Shown in pieces: positions 11,125 through 19,322 of a stretch of DNA of 60,877 nucleotides. The position numbers were made by a program, and so were the translations under genes. The DNA is from RPQJ01 sp044226195. GTDB taxonomy: Bacteria; Pseudomonadota; Gammaproteobacteria; Steroidobacterales; Steroidobacteraceae. The stretch is taken from NCBI GenBank assembly GCA_044226195.1, contig JBGAHO010000025.1, forward strand, positions 1-60,877. Reading direction: 5' to 3'. The notes beneath the pieces were generated by a model. It was not told the DNA's origin, searched no databases, and worked only from the letters and a program-made list of their open reading frames with translations. How positions within the stretch are numbered: position 1 is the stretch's first letter; each line of letters begins with the position of its first letter.

Positions 11125-11397
11125 GTGAACAAGAACGACCTGATCGATACCGTGGCCGAGCGCACCGCGCTCGCCAAGTCCGACGCGGCGCGTGCCGTGG
11201 AAGCCGTGCTCTCGGCGGTGACGGACGCGCTGAAGAGCGGTGATTCCGTGACGATCTCGGGCTTCGGCACCTTCGTCACCAAGACGCGGGCGGCGCGCAC
11301 CGGCCGCAATCCGCGCACCGGCGAGGCCATCGCCATCCCGGCCAGCCGCGTCCCCGGCTTCAAGGCTGGCAAGGGCCTGAAGGATGCAGTAAACTAA
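11125..11397 (+). CDS. hupB: DNA-binding protein HU, beta type
   Basis: HU is a small histone-like dimer that bends and compacts DNA. At 90 aa it is canonical: MNKNDLIDTVAERTALAKSD at the N-terminus, the GFGTFVTKTRAARTGRNPRTG beta-arm region with the intercalating Pro (NPRTG), and the C-terminal VPGFKAGKGLKDAVN helix. The start is GTG with a good AAGGAG Shine-Dalgarno at 11111-11116. It sits directly after lon, as in many proteobacteria, and two tRNA genes begin 18 nt after its stop with no obvious promoter between, so read-through is likely. Confidence 0.98.
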   Translation: MNKNDLIDTVAERTALAKSDAARAVEAVLSAVTDALKSGDSVTISGFGTFVTKTRAARTGRNPRTGEAIAIPASRVPGFKAGKGLKDAVN

Positions 11398-11415
11398 TCG
11401 GCTCCCAGACGAGGC

Positions 11416-11491
11416 GGGTGTTTAGCTCAGCTGGGAGAGCGTCGCCCTTACAAGGCGAAGGTCGGGGGTTCGATCCCCTCAACACCCACCA
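11416..11491 (+). tRNA. tRNA-Val (anticodon TAC)
   Basis: Acceptor GGGTGTT/AACACCC, anticodon stem TCGCC/GGCGA with loop CTTACAA (TAC), T-arm GGGGGTTCGATCCCCT and encoded CCA are all present. It lies 18 nt after hupB and was probably cut from the hupB transcript. Confidence 0.96.
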
Positions 11492-11500
11492 GAATCACGC

Positions 11501-11577
11501 GGAGTGGTAGTTCAGTTGGTTAGAATACCGGCCTGTCACGCCGGGGGTCGCGGGTTCGAGTCCCGTCCACTCCGCCA
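11501..11577 (+). tRNA. tRNA-Asp (anticodon GTC)
   Basis: Acceptor GGAGTGG pairs with CCACTCC, the discriminator is G, stem CCGGC/GCCGG holds loop CTGTCAC (GTC), and CCA is encoded (11575-11577). It lies 9 nt after tRNA-Val, in tandem. Confidence 0.96.
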
Positions 11578-11597
11578 ACTCTGGTCCGACCAAGTCG

Positions 11598-11621
11598 AAG
11601 GCCCGCGCGAGCGGGCTTTTT
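11598..11621 (+). terminator. Intrinsic terminator after tRNA-Val/tRNA-Asp
   Basis: GCCCGC (11601-11606), loop GCGA, GCGGGC (11611-11616), then five T. It closes the hupB-tRNA transcript just before ppiD, whose ATG is 18 nt downstream, so ppiD needs either a promoter inside the tRNA region or partial read-through. Confidence 0.75.
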
Positions 11622-11638
11622 CGTATGCAGGGTGAAGC

Positions 11639-13540
11639 ATGCTTCAGCAGATCCGCGACAAACTCCATGGCTGGTTCGCCGCAGTGTTTCTCGGGGCGAT
11701 TGCCGTCGTGTTCATTTTCTGGGGTATCCGTTTCGAGTCGAGCGTGAACAAGTCCGCCGCGACCGTGAACGGCGAGAAGATCCCGCTCGAACTCGTGCGC
11801 AAGGCCTGGCAGGAGAAGCAGACGGAACTGCAGGTCCGCGCCCGCGGCGAGATCCCGCCCGACGTGTTGAAGCGCGAGCAGGCGGCGATGCTGGATGCGT
11901 TCGTCGACCGCGAGCTGCTGCTGCAGCGCGCCCGGGAACTGGGCTACGTCGTCAGCGACGCAGAACTGGCGAAGACCCTGTACTCGATCCCGGCGCTGCA
12001 GGTCGACGGCAAGTTCTCGCGTGACCGCTACGCCGCCCTGCTGCGCCAGCAGGGCCGCACCGAGGTCGAATTCGAGCGGGAGTTCCGCCGCGACCTCGAG
12101 ACCTCGCAGTTGCGCGGCGGGCTCGCGGTCTCCGCGTTCGCCACGGTGGGCGAAGTCCGCCGGCGCCTGGCCCTGCAGGGCGAATCGCGCGACGTCGAAT
12201 TCGCCGTGCTGCCGGCCGCCGCGTATGCCGACGGCGTGTCCGTCACGCCCGCGGAGGCCGAGGCCTACTACAACCAGCACAAGACGGACTTCATGACGCC
12301 GGAGACGGTGTCGCTGCAGTATCTCGAACTCGATGCGGCCGACGTCGCGGCGGCCGTGCAGGTGACCGACGCGAACCTGCACAGCTACTACGACCAGGTG
12401 GCCGCCGACCGCTACACCGACCCGGAGCGCCGCCACGGCTTCCACATCCTGATCGAGCCGGGCACCGACGACGCGGCCGCGCTCAAGAAGGCCCAGGACA
12501 TCGCGGCCCGTGCCAAGGCCGGCGAGGACTTCGGCAAGCTCGCGCGCGAGTTCTCCGCCGACATCGGCTCGAAGGACAAGGGCGGCGACCTGGACTGGGG
12601 CACGCGCGACGCCTACGTGGGCCCGTTCGCCGATGCCCTGTTCAGCATGCAGAAGGGCGAGATCCGCGGCCCGGTCAAGACGCAGTTCGGTTACCACATC
12701 ATCCGGCTCGACGACGTGCAGCCGGCGCACCAGCGCAGTTTCGACGAGGTGCGTGCCGAGCTCGAGGCGGACTACCGCAAGGACCAGGCGCAGAGCGGGT
12801 TCTACGACAAGTCGCAACAGCTCGCCGACGAGTCCTTCGCGGCCCTGAGCGAGCTCGACTCGGTGGGCAAGAAGCTCGGCCTGCCGCTGCGCACGGTCGA
12901 GGGCTACACGCGCAATGGCGGCGGGCCGTTCGGCACCGAGCGCAAGATCATCGACGCGGCGTTCAGTGACGACGTGCTGCAGCAGCGGCAGAACAGCCAG
13001 CCGGTCAGCCTGGGCGACGACAAGGTCGTGGTGCTGCGCGTCACGGACCACCAGCAGCCGCGTCAGCGTCCGTTCGCCGAGGTGCAGGCGGACGTCGAGG
13101 CCAAGCTCAAGGCCGTGGGCGCGCAGAAGGCCGCCGCGGCAGCCGCGGAGACGGCGGTGGCGAAGGCCTCGGGTGGCGCGCCGCTCGGCGCCGCCGCGGG
13201 ACCGTCGGCCAAGGTGACGGCCTCGCAGGCGATGACGCGTGCAGGTGCCGACGGCGTGGCGCCGGAGATCGTCAAGGCGGCATTCCTCCTGGCGCGGCCG
13301 GCGACGGGCGCGCGTTCGGTCGGCACGACCACGCTCGCCAACGGCGACGCCGCGGTCATCGTGGTGAGCGGCGTGCGCAGCGGCGATGCCGCGCTGCCGG
13401 TCGACCAGCTGCAGGCACTGCGCATGCAGACCGCGCAGCAGGCGGCGGAGCAGCAGGCCGTCGCGGAATTCTCCGCCTACACCAGCGAGCTGCGCCGCAC
13501 GGCCAAGATCGAGAAGAACGCCGAGGCCTTCAGCGAGTGA
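11639..13540 (+). CDS. ppiD: Periplasmic folding chaperone PpiD (SurA-N / parvulin)
   Basis: PpiD is an inner-membrane-anchored chaperone acting at the periplasmic exit of SecYEG. The 633-aa protein begins with a short cytoplasmic tail and one transmembrane helix (about 13-30, FAAVFLGAIAVVFIFWGI), then a SurA_N-type chaperone region (AATVNGEKIPLELVRKAW), a parvulin rotamase domain around 262-360 (RHGFHILIEPGT ... FGYHIIRLDDV) and a second SurA-like helical domain, ending in a hydrophilic tail. Length and domain order match E. coli PpiD. A strong terminator follows and fabI converges. Confidence 0.95.
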   Translation: MLQQIRDKLHGWFAAVFLGAIAVVFIFWGIRFESSVNKSAATVNGEKIPLELVRKAWQEKQTELQVRARGEIPPDVLKREQAAMLDAFVDRELLLQRARELGYVVSDAELAKTLYSIPALQVDGKFSRDRYAALLRQQGRTEVEFEREFRRDLETSQLRGGLAVSAFATVGEVRRRLALQGESRDVEFAVLPAAAYADGVSVTPAEAEAYYNQHKTDFMTPETVSLQYLELDAADVAAAVQVTDANLHSYYDQVAADRYTDPERRHGFHILIEPGTDDAAALKKAQDIAARAKAGEDFGKLAREFSADIGSKDKGGDLDWGTRDAYVGPFADALFSMQKGEIRGPVKTQFGYHIIRLDDVQPAHQRSFDEVRAELEADYRKDQAQSGFYDKSQQLADESFAALSELDSVGKKLGLPLRTVEGYTRNGGGPFGTERKIIDAAFSDDVLQQRQNSQPVSLGDDKVVVLRVTDHQQPRQRPFAEVQADVEAKLKAVGAQKAAAAAAETAVAKASGGAPLGAAAGPSAKVTASQAMTRAGADGVAPEIVKAAFLLARPATGARSVGTTTLANGDAAVIVVSGVRSGDAALPVDQLQALRMQTAQQAAEQQAVAEFSAYTSELRRTAKIEKNAEAFSE

Positions 13541-13563
13541 CGGGCCCGCGCGACGGGTGACAC

Positions 13564-13595
13564 GAAAAAGGCCGGCATTGCCGGCCTTTTTTTTT
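13564..13595. terminator. Bidirectional terminator between ppiD and fabI
   Basis: GGCCGGC (13570-13576) and GCCGGCC (13580-13586) form the stem with an ATT loop; five A precede and nine T follow (13587-13595). It can stop both ppiD and the convergent gloB-mltD-fabI transcript. Confidence 0.88.
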
Positions 13596-13616
13596 GGCGG
13601 CGCCGCGGGAGCGGCG

Positions 13617-14402
13617 TCACTCCGGGAACGACATGCCCACGTGGCTGAAGCCCGCGTCGACGTAGAGCACTTCGCCCGTGATGCCGGAGGCCAGGTCCGA
13701 GCACAGGAAGGCGGCGGCATTGCCGACCTCGTCGGTGGTCACGTTGCGGCGCAGGGGCGTCGCCGCCGCGACCTGCCCGAGCATCTTGCGGAAGCCGCTC
13801 ACGCCCGCGGCCGCGAGCGTCTTGATCGGCCCCGCCGAGATCGCGTTGACGCGGATGTTCTCCGGCCCGAGGTCCGCCGCAAGGAAGCGCACGTTGGCCT
13901 CGAGACTCGCCTTGGCGAGGCCCATCACGTTGTAGTTCGGGATCGAGCGGACGGCGCCGAGGTACGACAGCGTGATGATCGCGCCGGCACGGCCCTGCAT
14001 CAGCGGCCGCCCGGCCTTGGCGAGCGCGGCGAGGCTGTAGCTCGAGATGTCGTGTGCCACCTGGAAGCCCTCGCGCGTCACGCTCTCGAGGTACGTGCCG
14101 GCGAGCTGCTCGCGCGGCGCGAACGCCACCGAGTGCACGATGATGTCGAGCGCGCCCCAGTGCGCGGCGACCTGTGCGAACGCCGCGGCGATCTCGGCAT
14201 CGGACGCCACGTCCATCGGCATGACCAGCTTCGCGCCGAACCCCTCCGCCATCTCGACCACGCGGTCCTTGAGACGGTCGTTCTGGTAGGTGAACGCCAG
14301 TTCGGCGCCCTCGCGGTGCATGGCCCCGGCGATGCCGTGAGCGATCGAGCGCTCCGTCGCCAGGCCGACGATCAGTGCGCGCTTGCCAGCCAGGAATCCC
14401 AC
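13617..14402 (-). CDS. fabI: Enoyl-[acyl-carrier-protein] reductase (NADH), FabI type
   Basis: FabI carries out the last reductive step of each fatty-acid elongation cycle and is the classical triclosan target. The 261-aa protein has the atypical SDR cofactor motif GLATERSIAHGIA and the catalytic residues Tyr147, Tyr157 and Lys164 (SYLGAVRSIPNYNVMGLAK), one position from E. coli Tyr146/Tyr156/Lys163. The C-terminal part (GNAAAFLCSDLASGITGEVLYVDAG) is canonical. The start is GTG. It lies 4 nt after mltD on the minus strand and is probably the last gene of the gloB-mltD-fabI unit. Confidence 0.96.
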   Translation of the reverse strand: MGFLAGKRALIVGLATERSIAHGIAGAMHREGAELAFTYQNDRLKDRVVEMAEGFGAKLVMPMDVASDAEIAAAFAQVAAHWGALDIIVHSVAFAPREQLAGTYLESVTREGFQVAHDISSYSLAALAKAGRPLMQGRAGAIITLSYLGAVRSIPNYNVMGLAKASLEANVRFLAADLGPENIRVNAISAGPIKTLAAAGVSGFRKMLGQVAAATPLRRNVTTDEVGNAAAFLCSDLASGITGEVLYVDAGFSHVGMSFPE

Positions 14403-14406
14403 GTGT

Positions 14407-16044
14407 TCAGCCTCCGTTCTGCCGGTTCGAATCGACGTACACCACCAGGCGCTGGCCCGTCCGCAACGACGAGGACTCGCGCAGGCGGTTCCAGGTCATC
14501 AGCTCGCGAACCGACACGTTGAACTTGTCTGCGATCTCGGAAAGCGTGTCGCCGCGACGCACCTTGTAGGTGAGCCGGTTGCTGTCACCGCCGCCGCTGC
14601 CACCCTTGCCCGGAATCCTGAGCTTCGCGCCCGCCGTGAGGCCGCTCTTGGTGCCGAGGCCGTTGGCGTCGGCCAGTTGCGGGACGGTCACGCCGAACTT
14701 GTGTGCGACGCCCCACAGCGTGTCGCCCGATCGCACGGTGTAGGTCCGCGAGCGCGAGCTGCGGGCCGAGGCCTGGTGCTCCGGCAACTGGGCGGACGAG
14801 ATGTCGGGTCGCGCCTCGGGCAGCGCCGCGACGGTGGCCGCGGATCCGGCGGCCGGGATCGTGAGGACGTCGCCCGGATGGATCACGGACCCGCGCAGGT
14901 TGTTCGCCTCGCGGATTGCATCGACCGGCACGTCGTAGCGACGCGAGATCGCCATGAGGCTCTCGCCGGCGCGGACGCGGTGCTCGACGGTCGGGGGCGG
15001 TTCCACGGTCGCGGCGGCGATGGTGGTCTCAGCCGCCTCGGGATTCAGCATCGCCAGCCGGAAGGCTTCCGCGCGCTCGACCGGCAGCAGCAGGCGGAAC
15101 GGGCCGCTCGGCGGGGTCGACATGCGGTTGTAGCCGGGGTTGAGCGCGAACATGTCGTCGCGGCTGATGCCCACGAGGTCCGCGGTCTCGCCCAGGTGGA
15201 CCGAGTGGCCCGGATCGACGACCGCGAAATACGGCGTGTTCGGGATCGGCGCGAACTGCAGACCGTACATCTCGGGGTTGCCGACGAGGCGACGCACCGC
15301 GAGCAGCTTCGGCACGTAGTCGCGCGTCTCGGGGCGCAGGTTCAGGCTGAAGAAGTCCGTCGGCAATCCCATCCGGCGATTGCGCTCGATGGCCGCGCTC
15401 ACGGTGCCTTCGCCGCCGTTGTACGCAGCGATGGCGAGGAACCAGTCGCCGCCGAAGTAATCGTGCAGGTACTGCAGGTAGTTGAGCGCCGCCGTGGTCG
15501 ATTCGATCACGTCGCGGCGTTCGTCGATCCACCAGTTCTGCTCGAGCCCGTAGTGCTTGCCGGAACTCGGGATGAACTGCCAGAGGCCCGAGGCGCGGCT
15601 GCGCGAGTAGGCGACCGGGTTGAACGCGCTCTCGACGACCGGCAGCAGCGCCAGTTCCATCGGCATGCCGCGCTTCTCGATCTCGCCGACGATGTAGTGC
15701 AGGTAGCGCGCGCCGCGCTTGAACGTGCGGTCGAGGAAATCGGGCCGGGCGCGATAGCCCTCGACCTCGCGGTCGATCGCCCAGTTCTGCACGTCATCGA
15801 GCGCGAAACCGGCGCGGATGCGATCGAGTACGTCGACGTACTGCTCCGGCGCGAGGTGTTCGACCGGAAGCATGGGCGGCGGAGCTTCGGCGGGCTGCGT
15901 CGGTTCGGTCGACGCGGCGTCGGGCCCTTGCGGGTGTTGCGGCGCCGGCGGCAGGCTGGAATACGTCGTGTCGGTGCTGGCGCAGCCGGCGAGCAGCAGC
16001 CCGAGCACGGCGACGCAGCCCCAGGAGCGCAGGGAATGGCGCAT
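14407..16044 (-). CDS. mltD: Membrane-bound lytic murein transglycosylase D with three LysM domains
   Basis: MltD cleaves peptidoglycan glycan strands from the inner face of the outer membrane. The 545-aa precursor has a lipobox (LLLAGC, Cys21), a Pro-rich linker, an SLT catalytic domain with Glu138 (LPVVESAFNPVAYSRSRASG) and the AYNGGEGTV motif, then three LysM repeats at about 355-398, 435-480 and 492-540 (HRVRAGESL, YTVRSGDTLWGVA, YKVRRGDTLSEIA). E. coli MltD has two LysM domains, so one more is present here. It follows gloB with no gap, matching the conserved gloB-mltD neighbourhood. Confidence 0.96.
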   Translation of the reverse strand: MRHSLRSWGCVAVLGLLLAGCASTDTTYSSLPPAPQHPQGPDAASTEPTQPAEAPPPMLPVEHLAPEQYVDVLDRIRAGFALDDVQNWAIDREVEGYRARPDFLDRTFKRGARYLHYIVGEIEKRGMPMELALLPVVESAFNPVAYSRSRASGLWQFIPSSGKHYGLEQNWWIDERRDVIESTTAALNYLQYLHDYFGGDWFLAIAAYNGGEGTVSAAIERNRRMGLPTDFFSLNLRPETRDYVPKLLAVRRLVGNPEMYGLQFAPIPNTPYFAVVDPGHSVHLGETADLVGISRDDMFALNPGYNRMSTPPSGPFRLLLPVERAEAFRLAMLNPEAAETTIAAATVEPPPTVEHRVRAGESLMAISRRYDVPVDAIREANNLRGSVIHPGDVLTIPAAGSAATVAALPEARPDISSAQLPEHQASARSSRSRTYTVRSGDTLWGVAHKFGVTVPQLADANGLGTKSGLTAGAKLRIPGKGGSGGGDSNRLTYKVRRGDTLSEIADKFNVSVRELMTWNRLRESSSLRTGQRLVVYVDSNRQNGG

Positions 16045-16821
16045 CTAGCGGAACCCGTCCTTCCAGCGCCGCACGACCGCGAAAACCTCGGCCGGCGACG
16101 CGAGCGGTTGGCCTGCCTGCTGCTCGGCGGCGGCGCGCACGGCGGCCTCGCGACTGCGCAGGAAGGGATTGATCTGACGTTCGCGACCGAGTCGCGTCGG
16201 CAGGCTGATCTCGTCGCGCTCGCGCAGCGCGCCGACGGTGGCGAGCGCGTCACGGGCCGCCGCGTTGCCGGGCTCGACCGCCACGGCGAATCGCAGGTTG
16301 GCGAGCGTGTATTCGTGGGTCGGGTACACGACCGTGTCGTCGGGCAGGGCCGCGATGCGCTCGAGCGAGTCGAACATCTGCTGCGGCGTGCCTTCGAAGA
16401 GCCGGCCGCACCCGGCGCTGAAGAGTGTGTCGCCCGAGAACAGCGCGCCGTGCCCGCGATAGGCGATGTGGCCCAGGGTGTGCCCCGGCACCGCCATCAC
16501 GTCGAACTCCAGGCCGAGCTGTTCAAGATGGACCACGTCTCCTTCGTCGAGCGGTTGGGCCTCGCAGGCCAGGTCCTCGCGCGCCGGCCCCCAGACAGGG
16601 ACTCCGTGCGCCGCCGTCAGTTCCCGCACGCCGCCCACGTGGTCGCCGTGATGGTGCGTGAGGAGGATCCCGCGCAGATTGAGCCCGCGGCGGGCCAGTT
16701 CCGCCTCGACCGGCCGGGCGTCACCCGGATCCACCGCGACCACCGCCGAGGGGTCGGCCGGCGCGTGGATCAACCAGATGTAATTGTCCGAGAAGGCCCG
16801 CACCGGGCTCACTTGCAGCAT
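16045..16821 (-). CDS. gloB: Hydroxyacylglutathione hydrolase (glyoxalase II)
   Basis: GloB hydrolyses S-lactoylglutathione to lactate and glutathione, completing methylglyoxal detoxification. The 258-aa metallo-beta-lactamase-fold protein has the dinuclear metal motif THHHGDH (55-61), a downstream His in VPGHTLGHIAY, the bridging Asp in ALFSGDTLFSAGCGRLFEG, the ligand His in YPTHEYT, and a C-terminal glutathione-binding helix region (INPFLRSRE). It is divergent from yafS across a 127-nt intergenic region and starts the gloB-mltD-fabI run. Confidence 0.97.
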   Translation of the reverse strand: MLQVSPVRAFSDNYIWLIHAPADPSAVVAVDPGDARPVEAELARRGLNLRGILLTHHHGDHVGGVRELTAAHGVPVWGPAREDLACEAQPLDEGDVVHLEQLGLEFDVMAVPGHTLGHIAYRGHGALFSGDTLFSAGCGRLFEGTPQQMFDSLERIAALPDDTVVYPTHEYTLANLRFAVAVEPGNAAARDALATVGALRERDEISLPTRLGRERQINPFLRSREAAVRAAAEQQAGQPLASPAEVFAVVRRWKDGFR

Positions 16822-16948
16822 CGCGACCCCCCGCCTAGCGGGTCAGGAGTCCGGGCGCGCGTATTAGACCGGGTCGCGCCGGAAAATTCCAGAATATGTC
16901 GCACGTTTTTTCACCGTCACCGGCGGTGTTGCCGCTATTCTTGCGCCC

Positions 16949-17674
16949 ATGGACGCGGTCCCCCCCACGCAGCGCTGGCTCGAGACCCCGCTCGGCGCAG
17001 CCGTGCTGGCGCGCGAGAGCGCGCTGCTGCACGACGCGCTCGGCGACGTGTTCGGCTTCGAGCTGCTGCAGGTCGGCAGCTGGGGACCCGCGGGACGACT
17101 CGTCGCGGGTGCGCGCACGCAGCATCGCTGCTGGATCGCGCCCGATGCGCACGGGCCCGGCGCCATCCGGGCCGAACTGCATCACCTGCCGATCGCCAGC
17201 GCCTCGGTCGAGGCCGTACTGCTGCCGCACACGCTCGAATACGCACCCAATCCCCACGAGCTGCTGCGCGAGGTCGAGCGAGTGATGGTGGGAGAGGGCC
17301 ACGTGCTCGTCTGCGGCTTCAATCCGCGCGGCCCCTGGGGCGTGCGGCATCTCGTGTCGCGGCACCGCTTTCCGCCGCCGGCCGTGCGCCTGATGAGCGA
17401 GACGCGCGTGCGCGACTGGCTGCGGCTGCTCGGGTTCGAGGTCGTGCACGCGCAGCGCTATTTCTTCGCGCCGCCGTGGTCGCAGGCGCTGCCCGGGCGC
17501 AGTCGCGGCTGGCTCGAGCGGCGCGGCCCGGTGCTCGCGCCACCGCTGGCCGGTGCGTACCTGCTGAAAGCCCGCAAGCGCCTGCCCACGCTCACGCCGA
17601 TCCGTCCGGTGCGCTCGCGCCGCCCGGTCGTCGTGGTCGCCGCGCCGGAGCCGACGTCGAGAAACGCCGCGTGA
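16949..17674 (+). CDS. yafS: Class I SAM-dependent methyltransferase, YafS-like
   Basis: The 241-aa protein has a degenerate nucleotide motif I (LLQVGSWGPAG) and a methyltransferase-11 core with LPIASASVEAVLLPHTLEYAPNPHELLREVERVM followed by GHVLVCGFNPRGPWGVR. A basic C-terminal tail (KARKRLPTLTPIRPVRSRR) could contact nucleic acid or membrane. The gene lies between gloB and rnhA, exactly where yafS sits in E. coli, which supports the name. The substrate is unknown. Its stop overlaps the rnhA GTG start (GTGA). Confidence 0.8.
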   Translation: MDAVPPTQRWLETPLGAAVLARESALLHDALGDVFGFELLQVGSWGPAGRLVAGARTQHRCWIAPDAHGPGAIRAELHHLPIASASVEAVLLPHTLEYAPNPHELLREVERVMVGEGHVLVCGFNPRGPWGVRHLVSRHRFPPPAVRLMSETRVRDWLRLLGFEVVHAQRYFFAPPWSQALPGRSRGWLERRGPVLAPPLAGAYLLKARKRLPTLTPIRPVRSRRPVVVVAAPEPTSRNAA

Positions 17675-18123
17675 GCACGCCGGTGACGATCTACACGGAC
17701 GGTGCCTGCAAGGGCAACCCGGGGCCGGGCGGCTGGGGCGCGCTGCTGGTGTCGGGCGAGCACCGCAAGGAACTGCACGGCGGCGAGCCGGCGACCACCA
17801 ACAACCGCATGGAGCTCACGGCCGCGATCGAAGCGCTCGCCGTGCTGAAACGCGGCTGCCGCGTCGAGGTCTACACGGACTCGCAGTACGTGCGCAACGG
17901 CATCACCGAGTGGCTGCCGCAGTGGAAGCGCCGCGGCTGGAAGACGGCCGATCGCAAGCCCGTGAAGAACGCCGACCTGTGGGTGCGGCTCGAACAGGAG
18001 ATCGAGCGCCACGACGTCACCTGGCACTGGGTCAAGGGCCACGCGGGTCATCCCGGCAACGAGCGTGCCGACCAGCTCGCCAACCTCGGCATCGAGCACC
18101 TGCGCTCCACCGGCGAGCCGTGA
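17671..18123 (+). CDS. rnhA: Ribonuclease HI
   Basis: RNase HI cuts RNA in RNA:DNA hybrids, removing R-loops and primers. The 150-aa protein keeps every catalytic residue at E. coli numbering: Asp10 (YTDGACKGNPG), Glu48 (NNRMEL), Asp70 (VYTDSQYV), His124 (KGHAGHPGNE) and Asp134 (ERADQLA). The basic-protrusion helices (WKRRGWKTADRKPVKN) are present. The start is GTG at 17671, overlapping the yafS stop by 4 nt; a longer in-frame reading upstream is antisense to mltD and gloB and is discounted. Confidence 0.97.
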   Translation: MSTPVTIYTDGACKGNPGPGGWGALLVSGEHRKELHGGEPATTNNRMELTAAIEALAVLKRGCRVEVYTDSQYVRNGITEWLPQWKRRGWKTADRKPVKNADLWVRLEQEIERHDVTWHWVKGHAGHPGNERADQLANLGIEHLRSTGEP

Positions 18124-18199
18124 CCCGGACGGGCGCCCACCCGGCGGGCGCGGGCCGACTGCCGTAGAATAGCGGCTTCCCCCAGCGCACGGATCCGTC

Positions 18200-19315
18200 A
18201 TGGACTTCATCGACCTCAAGTCGCAGTACCGCCGCATCAAGCCGTCGGTCGACCAGCGCATCGCGCGCGTGCTCGAGCACGGCCAGTACGTGATGGGGCC
18301 GGAGGTCGCCGAGCTCGAAGCGAAGCTGGCGGCCTACGTCGGCAGCAAGCACTGCGTGGCGGTGGCGAGCGGCACGGATGCGTTGCTGATCGCGCTGATG
18401 GCACTCGACATCGGGCCCGGCGACGAGGTCATCACCGCGCCGTTCACGTTCTTCGCGACCGCCGAAATGATCGCCCTGGCCGGCGCGCGGCCGGTGTTCG
18501 TGGACGTCGACCCGCGCACCTACAACCTCGACCCCACGAAGCTCGAGGCGGCCATCACGCCGCGCACCAAGGCCATCATGCCGGTGTCGCTGTACGGCCA
18601 GTGCGCCGACTTCGACGCCATCAACGCCATCGCCTGCCGGCACGAGCTGCCGGTCATCGAGGACGCCGCGCAGAGCTTCGGCGCCACGTACAAGGGCCAG
18701 CGCTCGGGCTCGATGACCGCGATCGGCGCGACGTCGTTCTTCCCGTCGAAGCCGCTCGGCTGCTACGGTGACGGTGGGGCGCTGTTCACCGGCGACGATC
18801 GCCTCGCGCAGCTGATGCGCGAGATCCGCGTGCACGGCCAGGACCGCCGCTACCACCACCCGCGACTCGGCCTCACCGGTCGACTGGACTCGATCCAGGC
18901 CGCGGTGCTGCTGGCGAAGCTCGAGATCTTCGACGACGAGGTCGCGGCGCGGATCCGTCTCGGGGCGCGGTACGCCGAACTGATCGGCGAGCGATTCGGC
19001 ACGGGTGCGGACGCCCGGGTGCGTGCGCCGTTCGTCGAGTCCTCGAACACCTGCGTGTACGCGCAGTACACGATCGAGGTGGAGGGTCGCGAGATCTTCG
19101 AGACCCGCATGAAGGAGCTCGGCTTGCCGACGGCCGTGCACTACCCGCTGGCCCTGCACATGCAGCCCGTGTTCGCAAATCTCGGGCAGGGGGAGGGCGC
19201 CTTCCCGGTGTCCGAGGCGGCTGCGCGGCGCGTGATCAGCCTGCCCATGCATCCGTACCTCACCGACGAACAGCAGCGTGCCGTGATCGATGCGGTGGCG
19301 CGCGCGATCGGCTGA
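18200..19315 (+). CDS. DegT/DnrJ/EryC1/StrS aminotransferase, WbpE-like
   Basis: This is a PLP-dependent sugar-nucleotide aminotransferase of 371 aa. Motifs are ASGTDALLIALMAL, PFTFFATAE, the Asp of VIEDAAQSFGATYKG that contacts the PLP ring nitrogen, and the Schiff-base lysine Lys184 in SFFPSKPLGCYGDGGA. It reads very like WbpE, which transaminates UDP-3-keto-GlcNAcA to UDP-GlcNAc3NA in Pseudomonas O-antigen precursor synthesis. The partner genes wbpB and wbpD are not in the window, though a UDP-GlcNAc 6-dehydrogenase is at 21703. It sits between rnhA and dnaQ, with a TAGAAT box (18165-18170) ahead. The substrate is inferred from similarity. Confidence 0.82.
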   Translation: MDFIDLKSQYRRIKPSVDQRIARVLEHGQYVMGPEVAELEAKLAAYVGSKHCVAVASGTDALLIALMALDIGPGDEVITAPFTFFATAEMIALAGARPVFVDVDPRTYNLDPTKLEAAITPRTKAIMPVSLYGQCADFDAINAIACRHELPVIEDAAQSFGATYKGQRSGSMTAIGATSFFPSKPLGCYGDGGALFTGDDRLAQLMREIRVHGQDRRYHHPRLGLTGRLDSIQAAVLLAKLEIFDDEVAARIRLGARYAELIGERFGTGADARVRAPFVESSNTCVYAQYTIEVEGREIFETRMKELGLPTAVHYPLALHMQPVFANLGQGEGAFPVSEAAARRVISLPMHPYLTDEQQRAVIDAVARAIG

Positions 19316-19322
19316 CCCGCCG

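Noticed and set aside
14383..18123. A 1246-codon plus-strand open frame that ends in rnhA
   Set aside because: Its first 1100 codons are antisense to mltD and gloB, Arg/Ala-rich and without motifs; only the last 150 codons (from GTG 17671) are rnhA. It is a high-GC shadow frame.
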